Shown piece after piece: positions 54,135-62,895 of a stretch of 64,000 nt of DNA. The position numbers were made by a program, and so were the translations under genes. The notes beneath the pieces are model-generated. The model saw only the letters and a list, made by a program, of their open reading frames with translations, was not told the DNA's origin and did not search any database. Location: NCBI RefSeq assembly GCF_002095535.1, contig NZ_MLJI01000002.1, positions 505,786 to 569,785 of the forward strand, read 5' to 3'. The DNA comes from Pantoea cypripedii (GTDB lineage: Bacteria; Pseudomonadota; Gammaproteobacteria; Enterobacterales; Enterobacteriaceae). Position 1 is the stretch's first letter, and every line of letters begins with the position of its first letter.

Positions 54135-55469
54135 ATGGATTTGAAAGATGAGATTGTGGCAATTGTCGCCAGCAGTAACATCCCACTCAGTTCAGGTGAA
54201 CTCGCGCAGTCACTTCAAATTGGCAAATCAACGGTGAAGCGCCACCTCGAATCATTGCTGAGTGAAGGTGTTTTATTAAGGGTGGGTAATGGCAGGGGAA
54301 CCCGCTACACCACAGGTATGAGTACCGTGGCAGTGAGCCTGCAAGAGAAAGAGGCAACATACCCGAATACCCCGTTAGACGCACATGCATTACTTAATTA
54401 CCTTCAGACATCTGTGGCAGCGAGGGACATTACTGGTTACCAGAGATCATTTGTTGATGATTATATTCCCAATCAAACTTCTTTGCTTCCGGCTGCTCTG
54501 GCGGAAACCCTGAGACAGGAAGGGCAGATGGCAGGGCAGCATCCTTCCGGTACCTATGCCCGAAAAGTCCTTGAGCAATTACTGATCGATTTATCATGGT
54601 CCTCATCAAAACTGGAAGGAAATACATATTCATTACTGGCGACAGAAGAATTTTTCAGGAATGGGACTGAAGCCCGTGATTTTGATGCAGTGATGCTACT
54701 TAACCATAAGCAAGCCATTGAGTTTCTTGTGGACGCTGTTCCTGAATATGGGCTCACTGTACCGGTCATCGGTAATTTACATTCGATGCTGATGCAGGAC
54801 CTTCTGCCAGACACCGAAGCATTGGGTACGATAAGAAGCAAAATCGTTAATATTAGTGGCTCAACTTACATTCCCCTGCAAGCACCCGTTTTGCTTCAGG
54901 AGATGCTGGAAAAAATTATTATTAAGGCCAGTCAGGTTAAAAGCCCGGTGGAGTCGGCTTTTTTTCTTTGGGTGAATCTGGCTTATCTGCAACCGTTTGA
55001 AGACGGAAATAAAAGAACAAGCCGACTGGCAGCGAATATTCCTTTGATGATGTATAACAGTGCGCCTTTGTCTTTTCTTGATGCTGATGCGGCGGATTAC
55101 GCTTTCGCTATGATGGGTATTTATGAGAAATGTAATGTCGCTCTGGCTGTTGACTTGTTTGAGCATTTATACCGCCGCTCAATTAATCGATATAAAACCA
55201 CGTTAGACGCACTGGGTGTGCCGGATCCGTTCAGATTGCTGCACCGGGAAGATTTAAATAGCGCCATTCGCGATATCGTTGTTGAAAGACAAAACATTGA
55301 AGAGGTTATTACATCTGCTGGAATTGAGCCTGCTGATAAAGCGCAGTTCAGAACGCTGTTGCTTAATGAACTGCGCGTGCTGCAGGTACACAATTGCGCA
55401 CGTTATCGCCTGACTTTGCGGCAGGTTGATAACTGGATTAAAGCTGGTCGCCCCCTTGCCGGGCCTTGA
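54135..55469 (+). CDS. HTH-Fic protein with degenerate FIC motif
   Basis: The protein has 444 aa; ATG 54135 follows GGAGGA. The first 60 residues are a winged HTH (IPLSSGELAQSLQIGKSTVKRHLESLLSEG). A Fic N-terminal segment follows with the inhibitory motif SSSKLEGN (Glu about 161), of the (S/T)xxxE(G/N) type. The FIC core reads LQPFEDGNKRTSRL near residue 286 where active Fic enzymes have HxFx(D/E)GNGR: the catalytic His is Gln and the second Gly is Lys. AMPylation activity is therefore doubtful, and the protein may act as a DNA-binding regulator. It stands alone after the five-repeat array. Confidence 0.88.
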   Translation: MDLKDEIVAIVASSNIPLSSGELAQSLQIGKSTVKRHLESLLSEGVLLRVGNGRGTRYTTGMSTVAVSLQEKEATYPNTPLDAHALLNYLQTSVAARDITGYQRSFVDDYIPNQTSLLPAALAETLRQEGQMAGQHPSGTYARKVLEQLLIDLSWSSSKLEGNTYSLLATEEFFRNGTEARDFDAVMLLNHKQAIEFLVDAVPEYGLTVPVIGNLHSMLMQDLLPDTEALGTIRSKIVNISGSTYIPLQAPVLLQEMLEKIIIKASQVKSPVESAFFLWVNLAYLQPFEDGNKRTSRLAANIPLMMYNSAPLSFLDADAADYAFAMMGIYEKCNVALAVDLFEHLYRRSINRYKTTLDALGVPDPFRLLHREDLNSAIRDIVVERQNIEEVITSAGIEPADKAQFRTLLLNELRVLQVHNCARYRLTLRQVDNWIKAGRPLAGP

Positions 55470-55471
55470 TT

Positions 55472-56038
55472 TTATTCATCGCCAGATTTGCCGATGTTGG
55501 CATGCGTCACTGTGTAAGCAATCGATATTAATCTGATAACCTGTTCAGTGTTGTAATAGTTCACGATATTATCGAACAGCGCTTTTTCATAAGCCATTTG
55601 CCCATCGTTAGTATCAACAAACGCGGGAGCACCATCGGGGAAGTAGCGAAACTCAATATGCCGTTTCTTCATTTCCGGCATCTGGTTATAAACTGTTCTT
55701 TGTTCATTTCTCTCAGCACCCTTCAATTGAGACCACTTCAGAAAGTCGAAGAACGGTTTTAATCTTTCATGTACGTTGTCTTTAGTGAAATGGCTTGTGC
55801 CAGCAACCAAAAGATAAACGCCTACACCATTAGTAATGAAATTAAAGCTGCCATCGATGTTCTCTGAAAGAATAACTTTGTTCGTATAAGGGGTAAATTT
55901 TTCCCGGGTATCGTTATAACGCTCAGGGTGAACCTCAGCATCATAAAACTTGCTGCCTAATAGCGTGCCGCATCCTGAAAGCAGGAATATCATCATTGCC
56001 AGCAGAGGGATTTTTAATGCAAAGCCTTTCATTGCCAT
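55472..56038 (-). CDS. Hypothetical lipoprotein
   Basis: The protein has 188 aa with a lipoprotein signal peptide ending in LLSGC. The mature part is a small soluble domain with strands around FNFITNGVGVYLLVAGTSHF and a helical end. I do not recognise a family. It is convergent with fic, with only two bases between stops, and begins after an AAGAAAGAGA leader. Its codon usage is AT-rich compared with the genes after 56.1 kb. Confidence 0.7.
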   Translation of the reverse strand: MAMKGFALKIPLLAMMIFLLSGCGTLLGSKFYDAEVHPERYNDTREKFTPYTNKVILSENIDGSFNFITNGVGVYLLVAGTSHFTKDNVHERLKPFFDFLKWSQLKGAERNEQRTVYNQMPEMKKRHIEFRYFPDGAPAFVDTNDGQMAYEKALFDNIVNYYNTEQVIRLISIAYTVTHANIGKSGDE

Positions 56039-56172
56039 TCTCTTTCTTTAAAGGAAATATTATCGGCATGAAGAGTGAAAACTTGAATGGCCTGATTTTA
56101 AAGGGATATGGACGGTAGTGGCGCGATTTGTCGCGCCACTATGAAGGAATACAGGAACGCAAAGAATCCGTT

Positions 56173-56610
56173 TTATTCAATAGACAAATTAGCAATCGCC
56201 AGCACCGCGCGGGCAGCTTCTGCGCCTTTTTTAACGAAGTGCTTTTCATAAAACTGAATAAACTCTTCCGCAGGCTGGAAATTATGCGGCGTCAGTGAGA
56301 CGGAAAATACCGGGACATCGGTGCTTAACTGCACATTCATCAGTCCATCGACCACGGCCTGCGCCACAAAATCATGACGATAAATGCCGCCATCCACCAC
56401 CAGCGCGGCGCAGACGATGGCGTCATATTTGCCCGTCACCGCCAGTCGTTTCGCGAGTAATGGCATCTCAAAAGCACCGGGTACATCCAGCACTTTGATC
56501 TCAGCATCGATATTCTGCTGGGTTAACTCCTGACGGAAGCCTTCTAATGCCTGGCCGACAATCTCTTTGTGCCAGCTGGCTTTGATAAAGGCGATGTTCA
56601 ATTTTTTCAT
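56173..56610 (-). CDS. ribH2: 6,7-dimethyl-8-ribityllumazine synthase, type II (RibH2-like)
   Basis: The protein has 145 aa; the ATG at 56610 follows GGAGAGATA. It makes the lumazine precursor of riboflavin from ribulose-derived dihydroxybutanone phosphate and an aminouracil. The motifs IKASWHKEIV, VPGAFEMP, GGIYRHDFVAQAV and LTPHNF match the decameric type II enzymes of Brucella and Mesorhizobium, as I remember them, rather than the E. coli RibE type. An extra plasmid copy may add flavin capacity for the many flavoenzymes here. No other riboflavin gene is adjacent. Confidence 0.88.
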   Translation of the reverse strand: MKKLNIAFIKASWHKEIVGQALEGFRQELTQQNIDAEIKVLDVPGAFEMPLLAKRLAVTGKYDAIVCAALVVDGGIYRHDFVAQAVVDGLMNVQLSTDVPVFSVSLTPHNFQPAEEFIQFYEKHFVKKGAEAARAVLAIANLSIE

Positions 56611-56769
56611 TATCTCTCCAGAGCTCCACAACAAGCCCATCAATTATTTATTACTGACGGATAACCTGTGTGGCGGGTACGTTGGTTTTTGCTCTGTATA
56701 ACATGCAGAAATAGCAAAATCCAGCTGGAGGCTGGCGGCCTTACCTGAATCCTTCAGGTGAGGAGATGG

Positions 56770-57366
56770 CTACTTTGCGGTTTTATACGTCAGGCCACCA
56801 TAGAGAAACTTGCCGCGCTCGTGGCTGATAGCTTCAAGTTCGCTGACGTCCGGCTCTTCCAGCAGGGTCTGGATCAGGATGCCGAGGTAGCAGCCGGCCA
56901 GCACATCCACCGAGATTTCCTGGCTGAAAAACCCACGCTGTTGTTCCAGCTGCATGTTGCGCACAATCCATTTGTGCAGCTTGTTGCGGGTCGCATCACT
57001 TTGCGGCGGTTGAAACATACTGATTTTTGTCAGGTGATGGTGATGGGTGAAGAAGTCGAGATATTTCCTGAAGCTGGCAGTGATGTTCTTCTGCACGTCC
57101 TCCTTAGGCAGGGAGGCATCAATCAGCATTGAAACGACCAGTTCCTCAAGTTCCTCATCAAATTTGTCCAGCAGCAGCTGATAGATCTCATCTTTCGTCT
57201 TGAAATAACTATAAAAACTGGGCTGTGTGACACCCGCAGCACTGACGATGTCACTCACACGGGTGCCGTGATAACTGTGCTCAGCAAAAAGCGCAGCTGA
57301 AACCTCCAGCAGTCGTTGGCGTGTTTTCTCACCTTTCGTGACATTACGTACTTTCTTCATTTTCAT
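56770..57366 (-). CDS. TetR-family transcriptional regulator
   Basis: The protein has 198 aa from ATG 57366 (ATG 57360 is possible). The HTH is TRQRLLEVSAALFAEHSYHGTRVSDIVSAAGVTQPSFYSYFKTKDEIYQLL, the classical TetR motif. The rest is a helical ligand domain. It is divergent from the glucose dehydrogenase gene and 160 bases upstream of ribH2 on the same strand. It may control either; a palindrome at 57487 is a good candidate site. Confidence 0.9.
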   Translation of the reverse strand: MKMKKVRNVTKGEKTRQRLLEVSAALFAEHSYHGTRVSDIVSAAGVTQPSFYSYFKTKDEIYQLLLDKFDEELEELVVSMLIDASLPKEDVQKNITASFRKYLDFFTHHHHLTKISMFQPPQSDATRNKLHKWIVRNMQLEQQRGFFSQEISVDVLAGCYLGILIQTLLEEPDVSELEAISHERGKFLYGGLTYKTAK

Positions 57367-57486
57367 ACATATCAGAGAGTTACTTGTTTTCAGAATATCA
57401 CTGGCACCCCCTGCAAACAAAGTTGTTATTTCCAGATTGCGGGGTTGATCAGATAACCGCAGGGACGAAATGTGCTAACAAAAGGT

Positions 57487-57500
57487 ACTTATTAGTAAGT
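57487..57500. promoter_or_regulatory. Candidate TetR operator
   Basis: ACTTA and TAAGT are inverted around TTAG, in the region between the TetR gene and gcd. The shape and position are typical of TetR operators. Confidence 0.45.
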
Positions 57501-57539
57501 TTTTATGGAATTCACGATTACTGCCGTGTAAAGATAAAT

Positions 57540-57562
57540 AGGGTTTTGTAAACAAAAACCCT
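57540..57562. promoter_or_regulatory. AGGGTTTT dyad before gcd
   Basis: AGGGTTTTGT and ACAAAAACCCT are nearly perfect inverted arms across two bases, about 50 bases upstream of the gcd start. It could be an operator or a leader hairpin. Confidence 0.4.
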
Positions 57563-57613
57563 AAAAATTGAATACTTTGTTGATTGATTTTTCTTTTCAA
57601 TGGGATATTTATC

Positions 57614-60004
57614 GTGGTCGAAGACAGACATGCACTTAAAGATAAGCCCGGCGGGCTTATCCGTGCCTCGGCAATCTTTGCCGGGATTGCTGGCCTGGCG
57701 CTGGCAGTGGGGGGAGGCTGGCTGGGGGTTCTGGGCGGTTCCTGGTATTATTTAGTCACAGGGTTATTGTTGCTGGTTACCGCACGCCAGTTGTGGCGGG
57801 GTAAGAGTTCATCATTTGTTGTCTATGGCTTTATCGTTCTGATGACAACCGTCTGGGCGATATGGGAAGTGGGGTTCGATTTTTTCCTACTCGCGCCTCG
57901 GTTTGACATTATCGTACTGTTTGCCCTTTGGTTATTGCTGCCGTTTACGCTGAAGTCTTTTCCGTATTCTGACAGGCCAGGCAGAGGCCTGCTCGGGGCA
58001 GCGGTTGCGCTGCCAATTCTGAGCCTGGTGATATCACTTTTCTTCAATCATCATGATATTGAAGGAAAATTGCCGGATACCGTTGAGGCGGATACCCCGC
58101 AATGGGATAGCCAGCAACTTCCTGACTCAGAATGGCATGCCTATGGTCGTACTTCATATGGCGATCACTCTTCGCCGCTGAAACAAATCAATACGAAGAA
58201 CGTCAATCAGCTGAAGGTTGCCTGGACGTTCCGCACCAATGACATCATCGGTAAAAACGATCCGCTGGAGTCCACTTTTGAAGTGACGCCACTCAAGGTG
58301 GGGCACATGGTTTACCTGTGCAGCCCGCATCAGTGGGTATTTGCGCTGGATGCGACCACAGGGAAACAGATCTGGAAATTCGACCCTAAGGTGAAAGATG
58401 ACCCGACCTGGCAGCATCTGACCTGTCGTGGCGTGTCTTATCATGAGACGCCGGTGGATGCGAAGACTTCCGATGGGGCGGTGCCACCAGCGGAGTGTAA
58501 GCAGCGTATTATCCTGCCGACCAACGATGGCCGTATGTTTGCCCTTGATGCGCAGACCGGTGAAGTCTGCCATGCCTTCGGTCAGGATGGTCAGATTGAC
58601 CTGAAAGACGGTATGACGGTGAAAACCAAAGGTTTCTACCAGGGGACATCACCACCGGTTGTGACCCGTCAGATGATCATCATGGCCGGAGCAGTCACGG
58701 ACAACTATTCCACCAGTGAACCTTCGGGTGTGGTGCGTGGTTTTGATGTCTACACCGGCAAACTGGTATGGGCATGGGATCCGGGCGCGGCTGATGAAAA
58801 CGCACTGCCTTCCGCGACGCATCAGTACACACCCAACTCGCCCAACTCCTGGACGCTGCTGTCCGCAGATGAAAAGCTGGGCATGGTTTATGTGCCGGTC
58901 GGGATGTCAACGCCGGATATCTGGGGTGGTAATCGTACTCCGCTGGGTGAACGTTACACCAGCTCGCTGGTGGCGCTGGATATCAATACTGGCAAACGCA
59001 TCTGGTCCTATCAGACAGTACATCATGACCTGTGGGATATGGATTTGCCGTCGCAGCCGAGTCTGGTCGATCTGAAAACCCCGGAGGGGATTGTCCCGGC
59101 GGTGTATGCTCCGGCGAAAACCGGCAACATTTTTGTGCTGGACCGTCGTACCGGAAAACTGATTGTTCCGGCACCGGAAACCCCGGTACCGCAGGGCGCG
59201 GCACGGGGTGATCGTACCTCGCCAACGCAGCCCTATTCAGAGCTGACGTTCCAGCCAAAGCAGAAGCTGACCGACAAGGATATGTGGGGCGCGACCATGT
59301 TTGATCAGATGGTGTGTCGCATCATGTTCAAAAAAATGCGCTACGACGGCCCGTTCACACCGCCGAATACCCAGGGAACGCTGGTATTCCCGGGTGACGT
59401 GGGCATGTTCGAGTGGGGTGGTATCGCGGTTGATCCACAACGTCAGATCGCGATTGCTAACCCGATGGCATTCCCGTTTGTCTCCAAACTTATCGAACGC
59501 GGTCCGGATAACCCGGCTGCGCCGAATGCCGCTCATCCACCAGGCAGCGAGATCGGTGTTCAGCCGATGTACGGTACGCCGTATGGTGTGGACCTGCATC
59601 CGTTCCTGTCTCCGGTTGGTTTGCCGTGCCCGGCGCCACCGTGGGGTTACATTGCCGGTATCGATCTGCGTACCCACAAAATCATGTGGCAACACAAGGT
59701 GGGCACCACGCGTGACGCCACACCGTTACCGCTGCCATTTAAAGTGGGGATGCCGATGCTGGGCGGTTCTATGGTCACTTCTGGCGGGGTCGCTTTCCTG
59801 ACGGCAACCATGGACGACTACATTCGCGCCTTCGATGTGACGACCGGTAAAGAGCTGTGGAGTGACAGATTGCCTGCGGGTGGTCAGTCAACGCCGATGA
59901 CTTACTCTGAAGGTGGGAAACAATATATTGTGACTGCCGTAGGGGGGCATGGCAGCTTCGGTACTAAACAGGGCGATTATGTGGTGGCGTACGCGCTGCC
60001 CTGA
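57614..60004 (+). CDS. gcd: PQQ-dependent membrane glucose dehydrogenase
   Basis: The protein has 796 aa from the GTG at 57614, exactly the length of E. coli Gcd; a longer frame starts with TTG. Five N-terminal TM helices are followed by the eight-bladed PQQ propeller. Conserved segments include VTPLKVGHMVYLCSPHQWVFALDA, WDLWDMDLPSQP-like VHHDLWDMDLPSQPSL, and GGMPMLGG-type PMLGGSMVTSGG. It oxidises glucose to gluconolactone in the periplasm and feeds ubiquinone. The GGGA ribosome site lies eight bases before the start. No PQQ biosynthesis genes are in the window. Confidence 0.95.
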   Translation: MVEDRHALKDKPGGLIRASAIFAGIAGLALAVGGGWLGVLGGSWYYLVTGLLLLVTARQLWRGKSSSFVVYGFIVLMTTVWAIWEVGFDFFLLAPRFDIIVLFALWLLLPFTLKSFPYSDRPGRGLLGAAVALPILSLVISLFFNHHDIEGKLPDTVEADTPQWDSQQLPDSEWHAYGRTSYGDHSSPLKQINTKNVNQLKVAWTFRTNDIIGKNDPLESTFEVTPLKVGHMVYLCSPHQWVFALDATTGKQIWKFDPKVKDDPTWQHLTCRGVSYHETPVDAKTSDGAVPPAECKQRIILPTNDGRMFALDAQTGEVCHAFGQDGQIDLKDGMTVKTKGFYQGTSPPVVTRQMIIMAGAVTDNYSTSEPSGVVRGFDVYTGKLVWAWDPGAADENALPSATHQYTPNSPNSWTLLSADEKLGMVYVPVGMSTPDIWGGNRTPLGERYTSSLVALDINTGKRIWSYQTVHHDLWDMDLPSQPSLVDLKTPEGIVPAVYAPAKTGNIFVLDRRTGKLIVPAPETPVPQGAARGDRTSPTQPYSELTFQPKQKLTDKDMWGATMFDQMVCRIMFKKMRYDGPFTPPNTQGTLVFPGDVGMFEWGGIAVDPQRQIAIANPMAFPFVSKLIERGPDNPAAPNAAHPPGSEIGVQPMYGTPYGVDLHPFLSPVGLPCPAPPWGYIAGIDLRTHKIMWQHKVGTTRDATPLPLPFKVGMPMLGGSMVTSGGVAFLTATMDDYIRAFDVTTGKELWSDRLPAGGQSTPMTYSEGGKQYIVTAVGGHGSFGTKQGDYVVAYALP

Positions 60005-60021
60005 TACCTGAGTAGAAAAAT

Positions 60022-60048
60022 AAAAGGCCATGAAAATGGCCTTTTTTA
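60022..60048. terminator. Bidirectional terminator after gcd
   Basis: AAAAGGCCAT and ATGGCCTTTT form perfect 10-base arms with a GAAA loop and T run on the plus strand and an A/T run on the other side. It separates the convergent gcd and DUF1593 genes. Confidence 0.88.
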
Positions 60049-60066
60049 TTGCCTGAAATCAGAGGA

Positions 60067-61608
60067 TTAATTAACCGTCACGATAATACGACGATAGGAC
60101 ACCAGCGACGGCGAACCATTATCTTTCACGGTCAGAATGATATGCTCCGTTCCCGGATGATTGGCTTTCACTGCCACCTTGCTGCCCTCGCTTTGCAGCA
60201 GCGTAACGGCTTCAGGCGTTGATAACATCTCTTCCCCGCGCACACCTTTGACCTCAGTCACCGGCACCTGGCTGGAAATGGCGGAAGTGGCTTCAGGGTA
60301 GGTCTGCCAGTGCCAGCTGATGCGATTTTTATCCGGGTCACTGCTTTGTGAGGCATCCAGTTCTGTCTGCTCTCCCGCTTTCAGGGTGATGGCAATATTA
60401 TCGAAGCCGGTTTTGCCATTGACCACCGCAATCGGTGCGTGGTTGGCATGGGCATAATCCCGGATTGTCCAGTCCATGCGCGCGGCAAAATCATGCTGGA
60501 AGTCTTCACGCCAGCGCCAGATGGTGGCCTGATTGGAGGTGTACAGTTTGCCATCGGTGCCCTTCACGGTATCAGCCCCATTGGGATTGCCCGGGAAAAA
60601 GTCACCCCCGCTGGTCCAGATCGGGCGTGTCTCGCCGTGTGGCTGGCGCATAATATAGCGACCACCCCAGCCACCCCAGCCCGGATTCATGTCGCTGTTC
60701 AGGCCATTTCTGATCAATCCGAGGAAGGCTGGCGTGTCACCTTCCATGATAAAGGCATATTGCAGGTAGCCTTTACCCATCGGTCCCTTGCCCCGGATGT
60801 GCTTATCCAGCCACGACTGAGAAACCGTGGTGAAATCCGCCCCTGGGGCGTTGCGGTAATAACGGTCACCGCTGATGCCGGTCCAGGTGGCGCGGGCATA
60901 ATCTTCGCCGTTTTCGGTCGAGGGATCGACAATGTAGGTGATCTGCGGGAACTGCGAACGGATCCAGTAACCGGCGTCATCCTGATCGGAAATGGAGTAG
61001 ACAATCAGGTTGCGCGTGAGTGAGTCGATGGTATCGGGAGTGGCGTTTTTCTTCAGGTCGATCAACGCCTGGGCCAGCGTATTGGCGCCGCCCCACAGTG
61101 AGATATAGAGTGGTTTGGCCGGGTTGGTGCTGTTCTGAATGGCCTTTAATAACAGGTTCGAACCCGCAGTGGCTTTGCCATCGCCGGTGGCGGCCATGCC
61201 GTATGCGGCCTGGCCTGAAGCAACACGCTGGGAAAGGGTGGCAAAATCAGGGTAATTTTTATCGTGTTTCAGCAGGTTTGGCTGTACTTGCTGGTAATGG
61301 CCTAACACCAGCTTAATCATATCCGGATGGACGACGTTTCTTTGCCAGGTTGAGGTGGTTGCCACAATGCCTTCGATATTGAGTTCATTGGCATACAACA
61401 GGAAGCGGGTGAGTGACATCTGGTCATCAGGTTCGTTGCCAATATCGGTCAGCACGAACACGCGGGGTTTGTCCTGCAACGGGATGACTTTTCCGGCCTG
61501 CGCGGCATAGCTATTTTCTGCGGCCAGCGCCGGTGTTAATGATGCAGAAGACAACAAAGCGACGACAGCCAGACAGCCAGCGCCTGATTTCAATGCGAAT
61601 TTTTTCAT
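60067..61608 (-). CDS. Secreted DUF1593 (nucleoside-hydrolase-like) protein
   Basis: The protein has 513 aa with a signal peptide ending in PALAAENS. The N-terminal domain resembles the inosine-uridine hydrolase fold: VFVLTDIGNEPDDQMSLTRFLLYANE has the Asp-rich calcium-site pattern (DIGNEPDD). Also present are SLWGGANTLAQAL and WGGWGGRY. The C-terminal 100 residues form an immunoglobulin-like strand domain. Members of DUF1593 are thought to act on sugars or glycosides outside the cytoplasm. The ribosome site GGAGGCATCCTG lies next to the IS605-type element, so the upstream promoter may have been replaced. Confidence 0.88.
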   Translation of the reverse strand: MKKFALKSGAGCLAVVALLSSASLTPALAAENSYAAQAGKVIPLQDKPRVFVLTDIGNEPDDQMSLTRFLLYANELNIEGIVATTSTWQRNVVHPDMIKLVLGHYQQVQPNLLKHDKNYPDFATLSQRVASGQAAYGMAATGDGKATAGSNLLLKAIQNSTNPAKPLYISLWGGANTLAQALIDLKKNATPDTIDSLTRNLIVYSISDQDDAGYWIRSQFPQITYIVDPSTENGEDYARATWTGISGDRYYRNAPGADFTTVSQSWLDKHIRGKGPMGKGYLQYAFIMEGDTPAFLGLIRNGLNSDMNPGWGGWGGRYIMRQPHGETRPIWTSGGDFFPGNPNGADTVKGTDGKLYTSNQATIWRWREDFQHDFAARMDWTIRDYAHANHAPIAVVNGKTGFDNIAITLKAGEQTELDASQSSDPDKNRISWHWQTYPEATSAISSQVPVTEVKGVRGEEMLSTPEAVTLLQSEGSKVAVKANHPGTEHIILTVKDNGSPSLVSYRRIIVTVN

Positions 61609-61626
61609 CAGGATGCCTCCTGGAGA

Positions 61627-61646
61627 CCTCGCCCAATCGGGCGGGG
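61627..61646. repeat. Left-end hairpin of the TnpB element
   Basis: CCTCGCCC and GGGCGGGG pair (one wobble) across AATC. This lies 14 bases from the DUF1593 ribosome site, where an IS605-type left end hairpin is expected. The exact end of the element was not resolved. Confidence 0.45.
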
Positions 61647-61715
61647 AGGAAAGGAGGGGGCTTTCAGGCTCACTTCTTTTTGTCTTTTCACAATGACTCC
61701 TGTAATTTTATACAT

Positions 61716-62846
61716 ATGAAACGTGCTTATAAATATCGGTTTTATCCAACACCTGAGCAGGTTGAGCTTTTAGCTCAAACCTTCGGCTGTGTGCGTTTTG
61801 TCTACAATTCAGTTCTCCGCTGGCGTACTGATGCGTACCGACAGCGGCAAGAGAAGATCGGCTACATTCAGGCCAATGCCCGACTCACCGCCCTGAAAAA
61901 AGAGCCTGAATTTACCTGGCTGAATGATGTTTCCTGCGTCCCTTTGCAGCAGGTCTTACGCCACCAACAGACCGCCTTTTCTAACTTCTTTGCCGGACGC
62001 GCAAAATACCCGACATTTAAAAGCAAGCACCACAGACAATCTGCCGAGCTGACGGCAAGTGCTTTTAAATACCGTGACGGCAGGCTGTACATGGCGAAAA
62101 GCAAAGTGCCTCTGGATATCCGCTGGTCGCGTCCCCTGCCATCTGCGCCGTCAACAGTGACAATTTCAAAAGACGCAGCAGGGCGATATTTCGTCTCCTG
62201 CCTGTGCGAATCTGAGCCTGTATCACTGCCGATCACTGCTAAAACGGTCGGCATTGATGTTGGTTTAAAAGATTTGTTCGTCACCGATACCGGATTCAGA
62301 CAAAGCAATCCCCGCCACACCGCGAAATACGAAAAGCGCCTTGCGTTGCTACAGCGTCAATTGAGCAGGAAGAAAAAAGGCTCAAAAAACCGCGCCAAAG
62401 CCCGTTTAAAGGTTGCCCGACTCCACGCGAAAATAGCTGATTGCCGACTGGATGCCCTGCACAAGGCAACCCGCAGACTGATCAACGAAAACCAGGTTGT
62501 CTGTGTTGAATCCTTAAAAGTGAAAAACATGATCCGAAACCCTAAGCTGTCTAAGGCGATAGCTGACGCCAGCTGGGGCGAATTTGTGCGCCAGCTTGAA
62601 TATAAAGCTGAATGGACCGGGCGCTCAGTGGTCGCCATAGATCAGTTTTTCCCTTCGTCAAAACGCTGTAGCGGTTGCGGTCACACCCTGTCTAAACTTG
62701 CGTTAAATATCCGGTCCTGGCATTGCCCTGAATGTGGCATTGAACATGACCGTGATATTAACGCTGCAAAAAATATCAAAGCTGCCGGGCTGGCAGTGTT
62801 AGCCCACGGAGAGACTGTAAAACCTGAACCGCGGAGCGCGGCTTAG
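61716..62846 (+). CDS. tnpB: TnpB (IS200/IS605 OrfB), RNA-guided endonuclease
   Basis: The protein has 376 aa; start ATG 61716 (KRAYKYRFYPTPEQ) is preferred to a longer frame that runs through the left end. The RuvC-like acidic residues are all present: Asp181 in GIDVGLKDL, Glu265 in VCVESLK, and Asp347 in HDRDINAA. The zinc ribbon CSGCG...CPECG is intact. TnpB uses an RNA from the element's right end to cut the donor site and so maintain the element. No tnpA is present, so it depends on a transposase in trans or is immobile. Confidence 0.93.
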   Translation: MKRAYKYRFYPTPEQVELLAQTFGCVRFVYNSVLRWRTDAYRQRQEKIGYIQANARLTALKKEPEFTWLNDVSCVPLQQVLRHQQTAFSNFFAGRAKYPTFKSKHHRQSAELTASAFKYRDGRLYMAKSKVPLDIRWSRPLPSAPSTVTISKDAAGRYFVSCLCESEPVSLPITAKTVGIDVGLKDLFVTDTGFRQSNPRHTAKYEKRLALLQRQLSRKKKGSKNRAKARLKVARLHAKIADCRLDALHKATRRLINENQVVCVESLKVKNMIRNPKLSKAIADASWGEFVRQLEYKAEWTGRSVVAIDQFFPSSKRCSGCGHTLSKLALNIRSWHCPECGIEHDRDINAAKNIKAAGLAVLAHGETVKPEPRSAA

Positions 62847-62895
62847 GTTAGGCTCTGTGAAGTGGGAATCCTCGCCGTTTACGGCGGGAAGCAGT
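62700..62895 (+). ncRNA. Right end of the TnpB element with putative omega-RNA
   Basis: The 3' end of tnpB and the following 50 bases contain stem-loops CCGCGGAGCGCGG (62829-62841) and CTCGCCGTTTACGGCGGG (62871-62888), followed by GAAGCAGTCAA. This pattern is characteristic of IS605-family right ends and of the guide RNA made from them. The guide would be read from the sequence just beyond about 62895. The exact ends are inferred. Confidence 0.6.

Noticed and set aside
56611..56769. FMN riboswitch before ribH2
   Set aside because: The conserved FMN aptamer cores are not present; only a short ACCTGAA/TTCAGGT hairpin (56743-56759) is seen, more likely the end of the TetR gene's transcript.
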